Below are positions 33,827 through 43,149 of a DNA stretch of 64,000 nucleotides, one piece after another. The position numbers were made by a program, and so were the translations under genes. The notes beneath the pieces were generated by a model. The model had not been told where the DNA came from. It ran no database searches and was given only the letters and a program-made list of their open reading frames with translations. The first letter of the stretch is position 1; each line of letters starts with the position of its first letter. This stretch comes from CAKOSP01 sp044432745. Its GTDB lineage: Bacteria > Bacillota_I > Bacilli_A > RF39 > UBA660. The stretch spans positions 1-64,000 of the forward strand of contig JAWXUH010000006.1 of assembly GCA_044432745.1 (NCBI GenBank). Direction: 5' to 3'.

Positions 33827-35002
33827 ATGAAAAAAATAATTATTATTAAATATGGAGAACTTAGCACTAAAAAAGATAACATGTCTTATTTTTTAAAAAT
33901 TTTAAAAAATAATATTTCTAAATCACTTTCTAGTATAGAAAATAATATAACTTACGATTATGGAAGAATGTTTATAGAAACTACTGAATTTGATATTGCT
34001 CTTGATAAACTTAGAAAAGTATTTGGTATACACGAGATAAATGTTGGTTATATGTTAGATACTAATGATCTTACAACTATTAAAGAAGAAGTTGTAAATA
34101 ATTTAAAAGAGAAATCTTTTACAACTTTTAAAGTAGAAACAAAAAGAAATTATAAAAATTACCCAATGCTTTCTATGGATGTTTCACGTGAAGTAGGGGG
34201 ACATATTTTAAGAAATATTGATAATATTAAAGTTGATGTTAGAACTCCTGAACTTCTTGTAAATGTTGAAATACGTAATAATGCCTCAGTGTTTTATTTT
34301 GAAAAAATAAAAGGTCTAGGTGGATATCCAGTAGGAACTCAAGGTAAAAGTCTTTTAATGCTTAGTGGTGGAATAGATTCTCCAGTAGCGGGATATCTTG
34401 CTATCAAAAGAGGTATATCTATAGAGTGTATTTATTTTGATTCACCGCCGCATACTAGTCAAAAAGCTAAAGATAAAGTATTTGCTCTTGCTAATACTTT
34501 AAAAGATTATGATCCTAATATAGGTGTATATACTATAAACTTTACTAAGATTCAAGAAGAAATACTTAAGAATATTCCTCATGAATATTTAGTTACTATT
34601 ATGAGAAGAATGATGTATAGAATTACTGAAAGACTTGCTAATAGAAAAAGAATGCATACTATTATTAATGGTGAATCAATAGGGCAAGTTGCTAGTCAAA
34701 CTCTTACAAGTATGAAAGCTATTAATTGCGTTGTTAAAATGCCTGTTATCAGACCAGTTGCTTGTTTTGATAAACTTGAAATAATTGATATTAGTAAAAA
34801 GATTAATACTTATGATATAAGTATTCAACCTTTTGAAGATTGTTGTACTGTCTTTGTACCAAAACATCCTGTTATAAATCCTGTTATATCTTTATGTGAA
34901 GAATATGAAGCTTTAATTGATGTTGATAATTTAATCAAAGAAGCAGTAGATAATGTAGAGTATACTAAAGTATTTGAAGAAAATTATGATGACTTATTAT
35001 AA
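33827..35002 (+). CDS. thiI: ThiI, tRNA 4-thiouridine synthase
   Basis: 391 residues, the short Bacillus-type form without a rhodanese domain. Ferredoxin-like plus THUMP region (residues 1-165) and a PP-loop ATPase domain with SGGIDS at 180-185; EDCCTVFVP is also typical. ThiI adenylates U8 of tRNA and receives sulfur from the NifZ desulfurase. In Bacillus subtilis thiI follows nifZ directly; here three unrelated paralogues separate them. GAGGT precedes the ATG. Confidence 0.92.
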   Translation: MKKIIIIKYGELSTKKDNMSYFLKILKNNISKSLSSIENNITYDYGRMFIETTEFDIALDKLRKVFGIHEINVGYMLDTNDLTTIKEEVVNNLKEKSFTTFKVETKRNYKNYPMLSMDVSREVGGHILRNIDNIKVDVRTPELLVNVEIRNNASVFYFEKIKGLGGYPVGTQGKSLLMLSGGIDSPVAGYLAIKRGISIECIYFDSPPHTSQKAKDKVFALANTLKDYDPNIGVYTINFTKIQEEILKNIPHEYLVTIMRRMMYRITERLANRKRMHTIINGESIGQVASQTLTSMKAINCVVKMPVIRPVACFDKLEIIDISKKINTYDISIQPFEDCCTVFVPKHPVINPVISLCEEYEALIDVDNLIKEAVDNVEYTKVFEENYDDLL

Positions 35003-35041
35003 TTTTCTTTTTTTTGTTCATAATATTATTAGGTGATGATA

Positions 35042-35218
35042 ATGGATAATAATGAATATTCTTACAAATCTTTTGATTGCACGAATACTAAAAAGAAAGA
35101 TAAACTAAGAAATGAATATTTTAATCCATATGGATATAATATATATTCTAGTTTAAGAGAAAATCAATCAAGTGAACGTGACTTTACACATACTAATCAA
35201 GATTATAGATGCAAATAA
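35042..35218 (+). CDS. small hydrophilic protein of unknown function
   Basis: 58 residues from the ATG at 35042 (AGGTGATGATA upstream; the alternatives at 35033 and 35036 overlap that site). Rich in N, Y, S, D and K, with two Cys, no membrane helix. A clear ribosome-binding site and a terminator right after the stop support a real gene. No family is recognised. Confidence 0.6.
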   Translation: MDNNEYSYKSFDCTNTKKKDKLRNEYFNPYGYNIYSSLRENQSSERDFTHTNQDYRCK

Positions 35219-35250
35219 AAAAATCAATTTTAAAATTGATTTTTATTTTT
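35217..35250. terminator. bidirectional terminator between convergent genes
   Basis: AAAAATCAATTTT pairing with AAAATTGATTTTT around 35219-35245; A-run and T-run on either side. Confidence 0.8.
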
Positions 35251-36610
35251 GTTTACTATTATCAAGTTCATCTTTATTTGGATAATTATAATAATCAATC
35301 CATGAAGTTAATAATTTTTTGAAAAATTTATCATCTTTACTTTCAAGACAAGTATTTATTATTTCTTCAAAAGAATGATGATTAATTATGTGTATAAAAT
35401 CGTGTTCGAAAGAACCTTTTTTTTCTTCCATATATTTTAAGTTATATATAGCTAATTTATTTACTCCGTTTATAATTTCTGAAAATAAATTATAAAACAA
35501 ATCAATATTGTTTGTATATATATTTTTTAACATACTTATATACATAGTTAAAGATTCATCAATTGAATATTGATAAGACATTAATTCTTCGTAATTAAAA
35601 TTATAATACTCTAATACTTCATGCATACTTAAATCTTCTTCTTCTTGAATAGTATTTAATAATTTTGTATAGTTACTAAACTCTATTAATCTTTCATCAT
35701 TACTATCAGCTAGGTTTTCTAATAATTGTTCTGATACTTCGTTCATTGTTATATCAAAGTTTTCTTCCATTATATTTCTTGTTGTATCATCTATTGTTTC
35801 CATAAAGTTACTATAATTTGTATATAATTGATCAAAATTAATATCATATTTTTTAATTATCTCAAATAAATTTTTATCAAATTTATTTACTACAAAAGTA
35901 TTAGTATTTTTTAGAGGTTGATATAAATAACTAATATTGAATTTTTTTCCATTTATTAATATATTTGATAAATACTGATATATATAATAACAATAATTTA
36001 TATCAATTAAACTTGAATCATGTAAATTCTTTTCTTCTTTAAAATTATCCTTATAAGTCCATAGTTCTTCTTCAAAAAAAGTTGTTAAATCTATATCGTT
36101 TAATTCTTCAAAATTTTCTGATAATTCACTATATTCATTACAATAATCTTTAACATTATATGATAGTAGGGTATTTAAAGTTTTTATATAATATTCATAT
36201 AAACCTTTATTGTCATTTATGCTATCTAAATCATTTTTTTCAATATAATTAAATTTAGAAATCTTATTAATGTACTCAGGTACTTTAATATTTACTATAT
36301 TTATTTTATCTAATCTATAACTAATTACTACCATAGAATGTATTAAATAATTTATATCAGTATCACTTAAATTATCTATATCAGTATCACTTTTAATATC
36401 TTTTATTCTTTCCATTACTAATTTGTCTTGATCATGTATGGCAGCTTTATACACATCAGAGAAGGCCAATCTTATTATATATTTAAAATTATCTTCTTTT
36501 TTTAATTCTTTAATTGCATCATCAATATTATCTTCTAATATTATATTAACTTTCTCAGCTGCAAAACTTCTTAACTTATCATTTATGTTGTAAAACGTTA
36601 TTTCACTCAT
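35243..36610 (-). CDS. unrecognised helical partner of the AAA+ ATPase
   Basis: 455 residues from the ATG at 36610 (GGAGG upstream; an ATG at 36622 is less well placed). All-helical by composition, rich in N, D, E, Y and L, without a signal peptide. It contains a run of duplicated acidic text DIDNLSDTDINYL. It lies 60 bases downstream of the AAA+ ATPase on the same strand with no terminator between, so the two are likely one operon and may act as one machine. No family is recognised. Confidence 0.7.
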   Translation of the reverse strand: MSEITFYNINDKLRSFAAEKVNIILEDNIDDAIKELKKEDNFKYIIRLAFSDVYKAAIHDQDKLVMERIKDIKSDTDIDNLSDTDINYLIHSMVVISYRLDKINIVNIKVPEYINKISKFNYIEKNDLDSINDNKGLYEYYIKTLNTLLSYNVKDYCNEYSELSENFEELNDIDLTTFFEEELWTYKDNFKEEKNLHDSSLIDINYCYYIYQYLSNILINGKKFNISYLYQPLKNTNTFVVNKFDKNLFEIIKKYDINFDQLYTNYSNFMETIDDTTRNIMEENFDITMNEVSEQLLENLADSNDERLIEFSNYTKLLNTIQEEEDLSMHEVLEYYNFNYEELMSYQYSIDESLTMYISMLKNIYTNNIDLFYNLFSEIINGVNKLAIYNLKYMEEKKGSFEHDFIHIINHHSFEEIINTCLESKDDKFFKKLLTSWIDYYNYPNKDELDNSKQK

Positions 36611-36670
36611 ATATACCTCCAAATTTCAAACTATTATATCTTATTAAATATAAAAATGCAAAAAAAAAGA

Positions 36671-37588
36671 TTAACTTATATCTTCTAAGTTAACTCTTTC
36701 CATTATTATTATGTCATTAAATACTTGTTTGAATCTTTCAATCTCTTTTACTTTAGAGTCAGGATATATATTTTTTGCATTACATACCGCTTTATAGAAA
36801 TGTTTACAAGTTACTTCAGGACTATTATCAAAAGCAGCGTATGTAAAAGCATTTGATACTAAGTTTAAACAGATATCTGGATATCTACTTGCAACTTCAT
36901 ATACTCTTTTATATTCATCTGTCATTTCTACTATGAAAGCCATAAATTTCTCTGTTATATATTCAGGGTAATTAATCTTAATTCCCATTTTTTTCTCAGT
37001 TTTAGGTATAGTTCCTAGTAGTATTTTAACTACTGTTGGTTTATCTGCTTCTGCAACATCAATTTTTTGGAATCTTCTTAAGAATGCTCTATCTCTTAAA
37101 ATATATCTTTCATATTCCTCAGTAGTAGTAGCACCAATCATTTTTATAGTACCACGGTCTAGTCCAGCTTTTAACATATTTGCAAAGTCCATACCACCAT
37201 CTTGATTTATAAGTAGGTGAGTTTCATCTATAAAAACTATCGTTTTATCAAGTTCGCTTAACTCTTTAATTAACATATCCATTCTATTTTCAGTCTGTCC
37301 ATCACTTACTGTTGATCCTATTAAACTTGTTATATTTATTTTTACTAAATTTAATCCTTTTAATGCATCAGGTACCATATTATTTTTAATTCTATATGCA
37401 ACACCTTCTACTATAGCAGTTTTACCTATACCAGGTTTACCTACAAGTAGGGCACTTTTTTCTGGAGTTAATAAACTTAACATACATTCTTTAATTTCTT
37501 GATCTCTTGCTATTGCTGGATCAGTTACATATTCTTTGTTTATTAAATCTTCTCCGTATCTTTCTATTATACTTACTTTTGTATCCAT
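36671..37588 (-). CDS. stand-alone Clp-type AAA+ ATPase module
   Basis: 305 residues from the ATG at 37588 (GGTGA upstream). It corresponds to the first ATPase domain of ClpA/ClpB/ClpC: EYVTDPAIARDQEI, Walker A GKPGIGKT (50-57), Walker B IVFIDE (117-122), sensor 1 GATTTEEY (152-159) and the arginine-finger segment RDRAFLRRF (165-173). It lacks the Clp N-domain, the middle domain, the second ATPase domain and any ClpP-binding loop. It therefore probably remodels a specific target, perhaps through the helical protein encoded next to it. A truncated Clp is the alternative, but the ends look intact. Confidence 0.85.
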   Translation of the reverse strand: MDTKVSIIERYGEDLINKEYVTDPAIARDQEIKECMLSLLTPEKSALLVGKPGIGKTAIVEGVAYRIKNNMVPDALKGLNLVKINITSLIGSTVSDGQTENRMDMLIKELSELDKTIVFIDETHLLINQDGGMDFANMLKAGLDRGTIKMIGATTTEEYERYILRDRAFLRRFQKIDVAEADKPTVVKILLGTIPKTEKKMGIKINYPEYITEKFMAFIVEMTDEYKRVYEVASRYPDICLNLVSNAFTYAAFDNSPEVTCKHFYKAVCNAKNIYPDSKVKEIERFKQVFNDIIIMERVNLEDIS

Positions 37589-37710
37589 CTTTATCACCAA
37601 GCTTATTTTATCAAAAATAGAATTGAATGTCTATAAGAACAGTTTTTAAATTCTTAATTGTTGTTTAAATATTTTTTTTATGATAAAATTCTTTAAAAGG
37701 AGAATGTATT

Positions 37711-38331
37711 ATGGAATTGTTAGATTATTATGATGAAAAAGGAAATCACTTAGGTACTGAGGATAGAAAAATAGTTCATGAAAAAGCTTTATGGCATAAA
37801 ACAGTTCATTGTTGGCTTTTTGATAAAGAAGGTAATGTTTTTTTTCAAAGAAGAGCAGATAGAGGAACTTTATATACTACTGCATCAGGACACGTTGCTG
37901 CAGGTGAATCTATTAAAGAGGCTTTTGGTAGAGAAATTTTTGAAGAACTAGGAACAAATATTGACTATGAAAAAGCTGAATTTTGCTCTGTTGTAAATTT
38001 TACAATGGATAAAGAAATGAAAGATGGATCTATTTTTAAAGATAGAGCTTTTGCAAACATTTATGTTTATAATTTTGATAAAGAATATGATTTTAATTAT
38101 GACTTTGATGAAGTAAGTGAAATTGTTAAAGTTAATGCACTTGATACTAAGAAACTATTTGAAAAAGAAGAAGGTAGTGTTAATTGCCAAACTATTAAAT
38201 TATTAGATGGTATAATAGAAGTAATAGATGGAGAAGTAGAGTTTAATGAATTCTTAGTTAATGAACATGAAACTGCATTATCTAAATACGGAGATATTCT
38301 TAATAAAGTAATAGAACTTACTTCTAAATAA
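37711..38331 (+). CDS. Nudix hydrolase (YfcD/IDI-like)
   Basis: 206 residues. The Nudix box is complete: G60, E66, R74-E75, E78-E79 and G81 in GHVAAGESIKEAFGREIFEE. The N-terminal YDEKGNHLGTEDRKIVHEKALWH and the WLFD.EGN..FQRRA block are typical of the IDI-like hydrolases of Firmicutes. They hydrolyse nucleoside diphosphate derivatives; the substrate is not predictable here. AAAGGAG precedes the ATG. Confidence 0.88.
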   Translation: MELLDYYDEKGNHLGTEDRKIVHEKALWHKTVHCWLFDKEGNVFFQRRADRGTLYTTASGHVAAGESIKEAFGREIFEELGTNIDYEKAEFCSVVNFTMDKEMKDGSIFKDRAFANIYVYNFDKEYDFNYDFDEVSEIVKVNALDTKKLFEKEEGSVNCQTIKLLDGIIEVIDGEVEFNEFLVNEHETALSKYGDILNKVIELTSK

Positions 38332-38387
38332 AATTCATTAATATACTTCTAAAAATATCCATGCTATAATAATTAGAAGAGGTAAAT

Positions 38388-38855
38388 ATGAAAATATTAA
38401 AAGTATTAATACCATTGATTGTTGTATTCTCATTATTTTATGTATCAAATAACTATGTATCAATAATAAGAATAACAGGTACAAGTATGAATCCTACTAT
38501 AGCTGAAAATAGTATTATGCTCGTTAATAAAAAATATGAAGAACTTAGTAGATTTGATATTATTGTAATTGAGTATGAAGGTCAAAAAATGGCAAAAAGA
38601 ATACTTGGTATGCCTGGAGAAGTAGTAGAGATAAAAGAAGCTCATGTACATATTAATGGAGTTAGAATAGAAGATCCTTATAATAATTATATTATTGCTA
38701 GTATGGGACCTGTTACTTTGTATGATGAAGAATATTTTCTATTAGGTGATAATAGAGCTTTATCTTTAGATTCTAGAACATTTGGTAAAATTAATGACGA
38801 TATGATAATAGGTGAAGTATTTTACAGTATACTTCCTTATGGAGAAGTAAATTAA
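38388..38855 (+). CDS. lepB: signal peptidase I
   Basis: 155 residues, the compact Gram-positive form. N-terminal membrane helix (residues 4-20), catalytic S33 in TGTSMNPT and K70 in KMAKRILGMPGE, and the C-terminal box GDNRALSLDSRTFG. It cleaves signal peptides outside the membrane. GAGGT precedes the ATG. The 25802 protein would be an expected substrate. Confidence 0.93.
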   Translation: MKILKVLIPLIVVFSLFYVSNNYVSIIRITGTSMNPTIAENSIMLVNKKYEELSRFDIIVIEYEGQKMAKRILGMPGEVVEIKEAHVHINGVRIEDPYNNYIIASMGPVTLYDEEYFLLGDNRALSLDSRTFGKINDDMIIGEVFYSILPYGEVN

Positions 38856-38882
38856 AAAAGAAAATTATATTTTCTTTTTTTT
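38854..38882 (+). terminator. terminator of signal peptidase gene
   Basis: AAAAAAGAAAAT, TAT, ATTTTCTTTTTT (38854-38880). Confidence 0.75.
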
Positions 38883-38903
38883 ATGACATTTATAAAAGGG
38901 CAT

Positions 38904-38933
38904 AAAAAAAGCAAGTTAATTAAAACTTGCTTT
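38904..38933 (-). terminator. terminator of tRNA-Asn
   Basis: On the minus strand AAAGCAAGTT, TTAATT loop, AACTTGCTTT, followed by T. Confidence 0.85.
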
Positions 38934-38969
38934 ATAAGTTAAATCATTGATTTAACGATTATTTCTAAA

Positions 38970-39045
38970 TGGCGCTCATTGTAGGACTCGAACCTACGAC
39001 CTAACGGTTAACAGCCGTTTGCTCTACCAACTGAGCTAAATGAGC
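38970..39045 (-). tRNA. tRNA-Asn (GTT)
   Basis: 76-nt cloverleaf; acceptor GCTCATT with AATGAGC, anticodon loop CTGTTAA (GTT), encoded CCA at 38970-38972. It is a single gene with its own promoter and terminator. Confidence 0.97.
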
Positions 39046-39056
39046 ACTGCAAGTTA

Positions 39057-39086
39057 ATTATAATATAATTATAATGAATGTGTCAA
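39057..39086 (-). promoter_or_regulatory. promoter of tRNA-Asn
   Basis: TTGACA (39081-39086), 18-bp spacer, TATAAT (39057-39062) on the minus strand. Confidence 0.85.
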
Positions 39087-39125
39087 TAAAATATATAAAA
39101 AAAGTTTAAAAAATGATTAAATTTA

Positions 39126-39932
39126 TTAAAAAGCTATTAAATTTAATCTATTTTTTATATTATTAGGGTATGAAGTTGTTATATATATATCTTTATTCTT
39201 AACATATTTACCATATTTATTATGAAATTCATTTAATTGCGTAGTGTTATTTATTAAAAATATATTTATGTTTTTATAATTTTTATTACTTGAATATATA
39301 ATTTTATTTGATACAGATCCTTTTGTAATGTAATTTACCATATAACTTATCATATTTTCATTATCTAATTTATCTTTAAAAGACATTCTTAAAGATACAT
39401 AATCATTTTTAAATAAGAAATTATATATATAATATATACTTTTAAAATAACATAATATATCTGTTTCTATGCATGTATTATAATTTTTACTTATTATTAA
39501 ATTTATAGGATGACTTGAAAGATGTATTATATTTTTATTTAAAGAACTATATTTATTTAATAAATTAATAAATACTTTTATATTTTTTCTACTTCTCCAT
39601 AAACAACTCTTTGTTTCTATTTTAATTTTTTTATCTCCAAGTTTAACTTTGTTATTTAATAAAAATACTAATATAGACTCTAGGGTATCTATATCATGTA
39701 ACTCTTTATAATATAATTTTTTTATCTTCATTTTATTTTTAAGTTTTTTATCGTGCATTACAACTGGTATGTTATCTTTAGTAAAGTTAATATCCAGTTC
39801 AAAGCCATTACATATATTTAAAAACTCTTCGTTTTTAAATATTTCTTTTAAACTATCAAGTGAATTTTCTTTACTTTGTGTCATTTTATATCCAAGTCTA
39901 TGTGCTATAAGTTTATATTCATTTTCTTTCAT
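39126..39932 (-). CDS. glycerophosphodiester phosphodiesterase-like protein
   Basis: 268 residues. GDPD pattern: LIAHRLGY (catalytic His and Arg), KENSLDSL in place of PENT, GFELDINFTKDNIPVVMHD (metal-binding Glu/Asp and the second His) and KIKIETKS. The C-terminal half is divergent and Tyr/Asn-rich. The family cleaves glycerophosphodiesters to glycerol-3-phosphate plus alcohol. No signal peptide, so probably intracellular. The ATG has no clear Shine-Dalgarno sequence, so the start is less sure. Confidence 0.75.
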   Translation of the reverse strand: MKENEYKLIAHRLGYKMTQSKENSLDSLKEIFKNEEFLNICNGFELDINFTKDNIPVVMHDKKLKNKMKIKKLYYKELHDIDTLESILVFLLNNKVKLGDKKIKIETKSCLWRSRKNIKVFINLLNKYSSLNKNIIHLSSHPINLIISKNYNTCIETDILCYFKSIYYIYNFLFKNDYVSLRMSFKDKLDNENMISYMVNYITKGSVSNKIIYSSNKNYKNINIFLINNTTQLNEFHNKYGKYVKNKDIYITTSYPNNIKNRLNLIAF

Positions 39933-39996
39933 ATATCAATTTTATGTTTTTTTAAAAAATTTATTTATGTTATAATTTTTTTTAGGTGGTAATATT

Positions 39997-40515
39997 ATGG
40001 TTTCTAGAGAAGAATTAGTTAAAAAGATTGATTTATATTACGATAAATACAATATTCTAAAAACACTTGAATATAGGAAAAATATGTATGAAATATTTTT
40101 TAATATATCTGGTTTTATGTATTTTTCAGTTTTATATACTATTTTTGATTATGTAAATAAAAATTCAGAAAATAAAGATGAAGTATTTAATTTATTAAAC
40201 ATTTATGGGTTATCTCCAAACTTTATATCTCTTATATCTATGGGTTTTATTTATTATTATTCAGCAGAGAAAATAGATATTAGTGATAAGGGTATTAAGG
40301 AGATTATTGATCAAAGAATAGATATGTTTAATGAAGCTGAATTACTTAATTATTATGTATCTAAAATATTGACTATTAATGAAATATCAGAAGTTCAATC
40401 TATTATGAATAAATTGTATGAACTAGGTTATCTTGATGAACTTTCTTTTACATCTTTATATAGTTTGATAGAAGAACTAGATAATAACAAAGGTTTTATT
40501 AGAAAAAAATATTGA
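39997..40515 (+). CDS. unrecognised small protein with hydrophobic centre
   Basis: 172 residues. A hydrophobic stretch (ISGFMYFSVLYTIFDYV, about 37-53) may be membrane-associated; another lies near residues 75-92. The rest is helical. GGTGG precedes the ATG and an extended -10 (TGTTATAAT) ends at 39976. The UGA stop lies 62 bases before the next gene, which is probably co-transcribed. No family is recognised. Confidence 0.65.
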   Translation: MVSREELVKKIDLYYDKYNILKTLEYRKNMYEIFFNISGFMYFSVLYTIFDYVNKNSENKDEVFNLLNIYGLSPNFISLISMGFIYYYSAEKIDISDKGIKEIIDQRIDMFNEAELLNYYVSKILTINEISEVQSIMNKLYELGYLDELSFTSLYSLIEELDNNKGFIRKKY

Positions 40516-40577
40516 TATCTTGCTTTTTTTATATATTTTTGTTAACATATGTTTTATTAGAAAAGGGGGAATATATA

Positions 40578-41315
40578 ATGGATTTTCTATTAATATTTAC
40601 ATTACAAGTTGCTACTGTTCCAGCAGCACTTGGTATAAAAAAAGCTACAATTAATAATATTGTAAAATATTTTTATAAAAAGGGTTTTAAAGTAAAAAAG
40701 GAAACAGAAAATATGTTTGATGACTACGTTAAGTCAAAAAATAAAAAAGAAGAAATAATATGTGATGTTTTACAATATTTAACTTTACTTACACCTTGTA
40801 TTAATATAGTTTTTTATACTAATAAATTTATAAAAAAACCTAAAGAAGTTTATAATACTATGATAGCTACTGGTGTAATAGAACCTTTATCAGTTGAGGA
40901 ACAAAGTGAATATAAAAATATTAAAACTATTCAAGATAAAATGAATTATATTCAAAAGGTTTCTTTTAGACCTATAAAGGATGTTAAAGATGTAAAAATA
41001 CTTATGGTAGATAATGCACCTATGACTACTGATTTATATACGTTAGAGGACTTAAAAGAACTTAAAGCTATAATAGAACAAGATTTTGTTATAGGTAATA
41101 TGGATGAATCTAAAGTTGCTGTTTTTGTTAAAAATAGTGATGAAGATTATAGTCATATAAATTTATACTCAAGTGAAAAAAGTGAACTTCATAAATTTAA
41201 TAAGATTACTGATGAAAATGATGAAACAACTGAATATGTTGTTTATGCTCAAAAAGAAAATGTTATAGAAGAAAATGAAGAATTAGAAAAAGAAATTGTT
41301 AGAACTAGAAAATAA
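40578..41315 (+). CDS. unrecognised protein with N-terminal hydrophobic segments and RTRK tail
   Basis: 245 residues from the ATG at 40578 (GGGGG upstream; the longer frame from 40512 has no ribosome-binding site). Hydrophobic stretches near residues 3-20 and 68-82 suggest two membrane segments; the C-terminal 130 residues are soluble (a domain with VKILMVDNAPMTTDLYTL and a final acidic stretch) and end in the basic tail VRTRK. The topology would put the soluble domain in the cytoplasm. No family is recognised. Confidence 0.65.
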   Translation: MDFLLIFTLQVATVPAALGIKKATINNIVKYFYKKGFKVKKETENMFDDYVKSKNKKEEIICDVLQYLTLLTPCINIVFYTNKFIKKPKEVYNTMIATGVIEPLSVEEQSEYKNIKTIQDKMNYIQKVSFRPIKDVKDVKILMVDNAPMTTDLYTLEDLKELKAIIEQDFVIGNMDESKVAVFVKNSDEDYSHINLYSSEKSELHKFNKITDENDETTEYVVYAQKENVIEENEELEKEIVRTRK

Positions 41316-41375
41316 TTTCTTTTTATTTGCAATTATTAATACTACTATGATATTATGTTTTTAGGAGAGGTTTAT

Positions 41376-41906
41376 ATGGATAATTTTAAAAGAGAAGAAT
41401 ATTTAAGTTGGGATGATTATTTTATGAGTGTTAGTTTACTTGCATCACTTAGAAGTAAGGATCCATCAACTCAAGTTGGTGCTTGTATTGTAAGTAGTGA
41501 TAATAGAATATTATCAACTGGTTATAACGGTGCTCCAACTGGTTATAGTGATGATGAATTTCCTTGGGGTAGAGAAAGTGAAAGTGCACTTGATAATAAG
41601 TACTTATTTGTAGTTCATGCAGAGAGAAATGCTGTATTAAATTATAGAGGTAGCATGAAGGATTTTGTTGGCGCTAAGATATATGTTAATTTATTTCCAT
41701 GTAACGAATGTGCAAAAGAATTAGTTCAAACTGGAATTAAAGAAGTTGTATACGTATCTGATAAATATTCAGATACTGATGAAGTAAAAGCTTCGAAGAT
41801 GATTTTTGATAAATGTGGTGTTATTTATAGAAAACATGAAAGTATTAATGTTGATTTAATAACAGAAAAAATTGAAGAAATCTATGGAAATGAGAAATCT
41901 AGATGA
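41376..41906 (+). CDS. dCMP deaminase (ComEB-like)
   Basis: 176 residues from the ATG at 41376 (GGAGAGG upstream). Zinc-dependent cytidine deaminase fold: HAE at 81-83 and PCNEC at 108-112 (C109, C112) bind the metal and activate water. The N-terminal SWDDYFMSVSLLASLRSKDPSTQVG, in part, and GYNGAPTGY are typical of dCMP deaminases. It converts dCMP to dUMP for thymidylate synthesis. It ends with UGA, which supports the standard code. Confidence 0.92.
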   Translation: MDNFKREEYLSWDDYFMSVSLLASLRSKDPSTQVGACIVSSDNRILSTGYNGAPTGYSDDEFPWGRESESALDNKYLFVVHAERNAVLNYRGSMKDFVGAKIYVNLFPCNECAKELVQTGIKEVVYVSDKYSDTDEVKASKMIFDKCGVIYRKHESINVDLITEKIEEIYGNEKSR

Positions 41907-41978
41907 TTTCTTTTTTTCATGAATAATAATAGTAATTATTAATAAAATTTATAATATACTTAATTAAGGAGTAAATAT

Positions 41979-43115
41979 ATGAAAACTTTATTATCTAGAA
42001 AATTTGAATATGAATATAAGAATTATGTAAATATATTAAAAGAATATAAAATAGATACAGATTTAGAAAATAAAAATTTATTTGAAATATTATATTACGA
42101 CGTTTCGTTATGTGAAAAAATAGATTTTTTAGAAAAAAATACTTTAAAACAAATATGTGATTTTATTTATAATGTATCAAATGAATTTAGTGATTGGAAA
42201 AGTCTTGTTGAGTATTTTTCTAGTTATAATTTTGTTATAAATAATAATAGGGAATATAATCTAATTAATGGTAATTATGATTTAAATGAACTTTCCTTAT
42301 CAGAAGAAGATATTTTTATAATAAAGGAACTTAGTAATTTATATAAACTTGCTTTATATGAACTTTGTTATCTTAAAAAAAATAAGGATTATTTATCTAT
42401 ACCATTAGATCATCTTATGAATGTTAAGAATAGTGCTTCCCTTAGTTTAAATCAAATTGTAAAAAGTGAAATTATTAATTCATCGTATGGTAGAATTAAT
42501 AATTTAACTTATACATTATTAAATGATTTAAAGGAAGAGAAGCTTCTTGAACTTCATACTAAATGTAGAGAATATTCATTTTTAAGTATTAAAAATGGTA
42601 TTTATAAAGCTCCAGAATCATATTGTCAAGTTTCTTCAAGTGCTAATCTATTTTTAGTAAGAAGTACTTTTAAACTTAGTAATGAAGTAGGTAGTTTAGA
42701 TATCGAAGAATCTAATATTTATAATTGTAATCTAATTTCTACATTATCACCAAATGTACCTGTATTTTCAGATAATCATATAATAGTAGGGTATAGTGAT
42801 ATAGAAAGTGATCAAATATTATTTGTATCAAACACTGATATATCTTTAGGTACTGAAGATGAAATACCACTTTGTTGTTTATACGATATAAAAGAGTTAA
42901 ATGAAAGAACATGTATTAATAATACATATAATGAAATTTTAATATCTTCAGTTGATAAATATGGTAATGAAATTAAACCTTCATATATAGTTCAAAGAGA
43001 TGAGCTTGATGTTGATTCTCTTTCATATGCTAAAAGTATAGATAAACCAATTGTTAGAATGAGAACAAATAAAAAAACAAATGATTATAATATCTTATCA
43101 AATTTAAAAAACTAA
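41979..43115 (+). CDS. unrecognised 390-residue family, paralogue D
   Basis: 378 residues. The same architecture as paralogues A-C at 30197-33796: YNFVINNNREYNLI, LELHTKCREYS, FLVRS, YNCNLISTLSPNVPVF, GYSDIESDQILFVS, YNEILIS, KPSYIVQRDELD and KPIVRMRTNKK. It is more divergent: FLVRS replaces FLVRR and the VYP of the PSVYP block is lost. GGAG precedes the ATG and it has its own terminator. It is 9 kb from the other copies. The function is unknown. Confidence 0.75.
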   Translation: MKTLLSRKFEYEYKNYVNILKEYKIDTDLENKNLFEILYYDVSLCEKIDFLEKNTLKQICDFIYNVSNEFSDWKSLVEYFSSYNFVINNNREYNLINGNYDLNELSLSEEDIFIIKELSNLYKLALYELCYLKKNKDYLSIPLDHLMNVKNSASLSLNQIVKSEIINSSYGRINNLTYTLLNDLKEEKLLELHTKCREYSFLSIKNGIYKAPESYCQVSSSANLFLVRSTFKLSNEVGSLDIEESNIYNCNLISTLSPNVPVFSDNHIIVGYSDIESDQILFVSNTDISLGTEDEIPLCCLYDIKELNERTCINNTYNEILISSVDKYGNEIKPSYIVQRDELDVDSLSYAKSIDKPIVRMRTNKKTNDYNILSNLKN

Positions 43116-43145
43116 AAAAAACTATTAAATTAATAGTTTTTTTTA
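43115..43145. terminator. bidirectional terminator between paralogue D and the kinase-fold gene
   Basis: AAAACTATTA (43118-43127), AAT, TAATAGTTTT (43131-43140), with A-run and T-run. Confidence 0.85.
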
Positions 43146-43149
43146 TGTT

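Noticed and set aside
36671..37588. Truncated ClpB or ClpC pseudogene
   Set aside because: Start, ribosome-binding site and all motor motifs are intact and an operon partner follows; no remnants of the missing Clp domains are nearby.
38904..39086. tRNA-Asn as an attachment site of an integrated element
   Set aside because: No repeated tRNA 3' end, integrase or phage gene lies on either side.
19924..41906. UGA as a tryptophan codon (mycoplasma-type code)
   Set aside because: UGA ends genes at 20244, 40515 and 41906 at sensible places (including an ATGA overlap), and Trp positions of conserved motifs use UGG.
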